Of a stretch of DNA of 64,000 nucleotides, positions 62,614 through 64,000 are shown one piece after another. The notes beneath the pieces were generated by a model, which was given only the letters and a program-made list of their open reading frames with translations, had not been told where the DNA came from and did not search any database. The position numbers were made by a program, and so were the translations under genes. The DNA comes from Fundicoccus culcitae (GTDB lineage Bacteria; Bacillota; Bacilli; Lactobacillales; Aerococcaceae), in assembly GCF_024661895.1 (NCBI RefSeq), contig NZ_CP102453.1:1860001-1924000 (forward strand). The letters are read 5' to 3'. Each line of letters starts with the position of its first letter. Position 1 is the first letter of the stretch.

Positions 62614-62691
62614 CCCACATCCCTACGTAAGTCCTAACTTAATCAGGTTTAAAGAGTCCGGTTTCCCATCTCAGCCTATTGGCACCCCTTG
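62614..62691 (-). ncRNA. TPP riboswitch (THI element)
   Basis: Minus strand shows all conserved blocks in order: GGGGTGCC, AGGCTGAGATGGG, AACCTGATTAAG and ACGTAGGGA. These are the thiamine pyrophosphate riboswitch signatures. It lies about 85 nt before a hairpin that masks the ribosome site, so control is likely at translation. Confidence 0.94.
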
Positions 62692-62758
62692 TGTGTAAAT
62701 ATATCATATCAAATAAGTACAACGATTACAAACCCCAAAGCACTCCAAATGTCTCTTT

Positions 62759-63682
62759 TTACCCATTATAAGTGTCAACCGTCACATGAGACACTAAAGT
62801 GTTAATTTCATCGATATCGGCTAATCCAGTTGAGAAAGCGGTCGCACTTCCTGCGGCTGTTGCATACCCAAGACTGCTGGAATAGTCTTGGGTGTCAACG
62901 TAAGCTTTTATAAAGCCTGCAATCATGGCGTCTCCTGCACCAACTGCATTAATTACTTCACCTTTAGGTACTTTACTCATAAGAATCTGACCTTCTTCAG
63001 TGACTAAAATCGCACCGTCTGCCCCTCGTGACACTAAGACATTTCTCGCTCCACGTTCCTGGAGTTTCTTGGCATACTGAATAATCTCCTCCACGGTTTT
63101 AATGTCAATTTCGAAGATATCACTTAATTCTTTTAAATTCGGTTTGATTAGAAAAGGGTGGTAAGCCAAACATTCAATTAAGTAGGGTTTATTAATATCT
63201 AGAACTAAATGTGTTTCATTGTGTAAACACAAAGTTGCTAATTTATGAAAGAATTCACTATCGATTCCCGGAGCGACATCCCCAGCTATAAATACGGTAT
63301 CGTCACGGGTTACATGACCACTTAAGTATTCAATCAGCTCTTGAACGGCTTCAGGGGGAATTTCAGGTCCTTTAGTATTTAAATCGGTGATTTCTTCCGC
63401 TTGAATCGTGACATTTACACGAGTTAAATCATCAATTGAAATAAAGAGGGTTTCAATGCCTTCTTTATTCAACGTTTCGATAATATAATCTCCTGTGAAA
63501 CCTCCCAAAAAGCCTGTTGCAATATTGCGTTGGCCCATCCGATTCAATATCCGCGAAATATTAATACCTTTGCCGCCGGTTAAATATTCCTCTTGATCAA
63601 TACGATTCAATTGTCCTAATTGAATCGATGAACTTTCCAGAACTAAATCAATCGCTGGATTCAGTGTTATGGTGTAAATCAT
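62759..63682 (-). CDS. PfkB-family sugar-phosphate kinase (1-phosphofructokinase/LacC type)
   Basis: The ATG at 63682 after AAGGAG gives 307 residues that begin MIYTITLNPAIDLVLE, the hallmark of FruK/LacC enzymes. TGGKGINISRILNRMG, KPNLKEL and GAVGAGDAMIAGF (anion hole and catalytic Asp) follow. It phosphorylates fructose 1-phosphate or tagatose 6-phosphate. No PTS gene is in view, so the substrate is open. It follows an epimerase gene by about 65 bp. Confidence 0.88.
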   Translation of the reverse strand: MIYTITLNPAIDLVLESSSIQLGQLNRIDQEEYLTGGKGINISRILNRMGQRNIATGFLGGFTGDYIIETLNKEGIETLFISIDDLTRVNVTIQAEEITDLNTKGPEIPPEAVQELIEYLSGHVTRDDTVFIAGDVAPGIDSEFFHKLATLCLHNETHLVLDINKPYLIECLAYHPFLIKPNLKELSDIFEIDIKTVEEIIQYAKKLQERGARNVLVSRGADGAILVTEEGQILMSKVPKGEVINAVGAGDAMIAGFIKAYVDTQDYSSSLGYATAAGSATAFSTGLADIDEINTLVSHVTVDTYNG

Positions 63683-63747
63683 GGTTATACTCCTTTTTAA
63701 CTTATACATGGGTAATTGCCCTCAGATATTCAACGGTTCTTCAAATT

Positions 63748-64000
63748 CTACTGACTCACATCTAAATATTCACTAAAGGCATCATAGCTAGGTTGGTAAT
63801 TAACTAATTGACGCGCTGTTTCTAAATCTAATCGGGGTATGGCGTGGTTAGAAATACCATTAATAACAATTGCAGGTTCCTGTATTTGAGCCGTTAGGCA
63901 ACAATCAATTAAATGATTGAAATCCTTATAATCAAGAATTTCAGCCAGTTGACTTACTTGATGCTTCCATTCGATCGTTTCGTCTTCACCTACATAATTA
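63748..64000 (-). CDS. C-terminal end of an NAD(P)-dependent epimerase/dehydrogenase, 5' end outside window
   Basis: 84 codons are read up to a TAG at 63748-63750. The end, IVINGISNHAIPRLDLETARQLVNYQPSYDAFSEYL, is the C-terminal pattern of extended short-chain dehydrogenases (uronate dehydrogenase or sugar epimerase). It lies just upstream of the PfkB kinase gene on the same strand. Substrate unknown. Confidence 0.65.
   Translation of the reverse strand, partial: NYVGEDETIEWKHQVSQLAEILDYKDFNHLIDCCLTAQIQEPAIVINGISNHAIPRLDLETARQLVNYQPSYDAFSEYLDVSQ

Noticed and set aside
62676-62692. TTGGCAC-N4-TTGTG on the plus strand looks like a sigma-54 promoter.
   Set aside because: It lies within the conserved core of the TPP riboswitch on the other strand, has imperfect -12 spacing and no plus-strand gene downstream.

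Overview
This window comes from a low-GC Gram-positive bacterium, most likely a lactic-acid-type Firmicute of the Aerococcaceae/Carnobacteriaceae kind. Low GC, strong AGGAGG-type ribosome binding sites, TTGACA/TATAAT promoters, a PurR-GlmU-Prs block, a CdaA-CdaR-GlmM block, a 23S rRNA RlmA(II)-type methyltransferase and a Zur-type zinc box support this. The family assignment is inference. Most genes lie on the minus strand. No rRNA, tRNA or CRISPR array was seen.

Region by region. 1-5.9 kb: a truncated WecA/TagO-type transferase in line with nadE and pncB, a secreted protein of unknown function, and a polyprenyl-phosphate sugar transferase. 6.0-9.5 kb: prs, glmU and purR with a PurBox. 9.5-14.1 kb: a four-gene operon joining TelA, an XpaC-like membrane protein and two solute-binding-like proteins, one fused to a von Willebrand A domain. 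14.3-17 kb: a zinc uptake ABC operon under a promoter with a 9-1-9 Zur box. 17-19 kb: a DUF697-type GTPase and a YugP-type protease. 19.3-23.4 kb: an ABC importer with two tandem binding proteins, preceded by a leader with an 18-codon Tyr/Phe-rich peptide, a terminator and a possible antiterminator.

24.3-35.8 kb: a two-subunit ABC exporter operon with a MarR repressor. Its second subunit gene is cut by a 6.9-kb Tn552-like transposon (25316-32210) that carries a zinc/cobalt efflux set (CDF transporter, SmtB-type repressor, P1B-4 ATPase), a serine resolvase, a DDE transposase and an AAA ATPase. Matching terminal repeats, a 7-bp target duplication and an in-frame 628-residue ORF after virtual excision all agree.

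36-50 kb: sigma-54, a YpfJ-type protease, cardiolipin synthase, transketolase, a TIM-barrel protein, a CadC-like orphan repressor, secreted proteins of unknown function, a HAD phosphatase, an iron alcohol dehydrogenase with a divergent AraC regulator, and RlmA. 50.8-55.2 kb: glmM, cdaR, cdaA, yidD and a TVP38-type membrane protein. 55.3-64 kb: an Xaa-Pro peptidase, an amidase, birA-bioY with a possible BirA operator, a thiamine-precursor ABC operon under a TPP riboswitch, a PfkB-family sugar kinase, and the end of an epimerase gene.

The most noteworthy items are the peptide-leader attenuator at 23.1-23.4 kb, the transposon insertion, and the TelA/XpaC/VWA operon.
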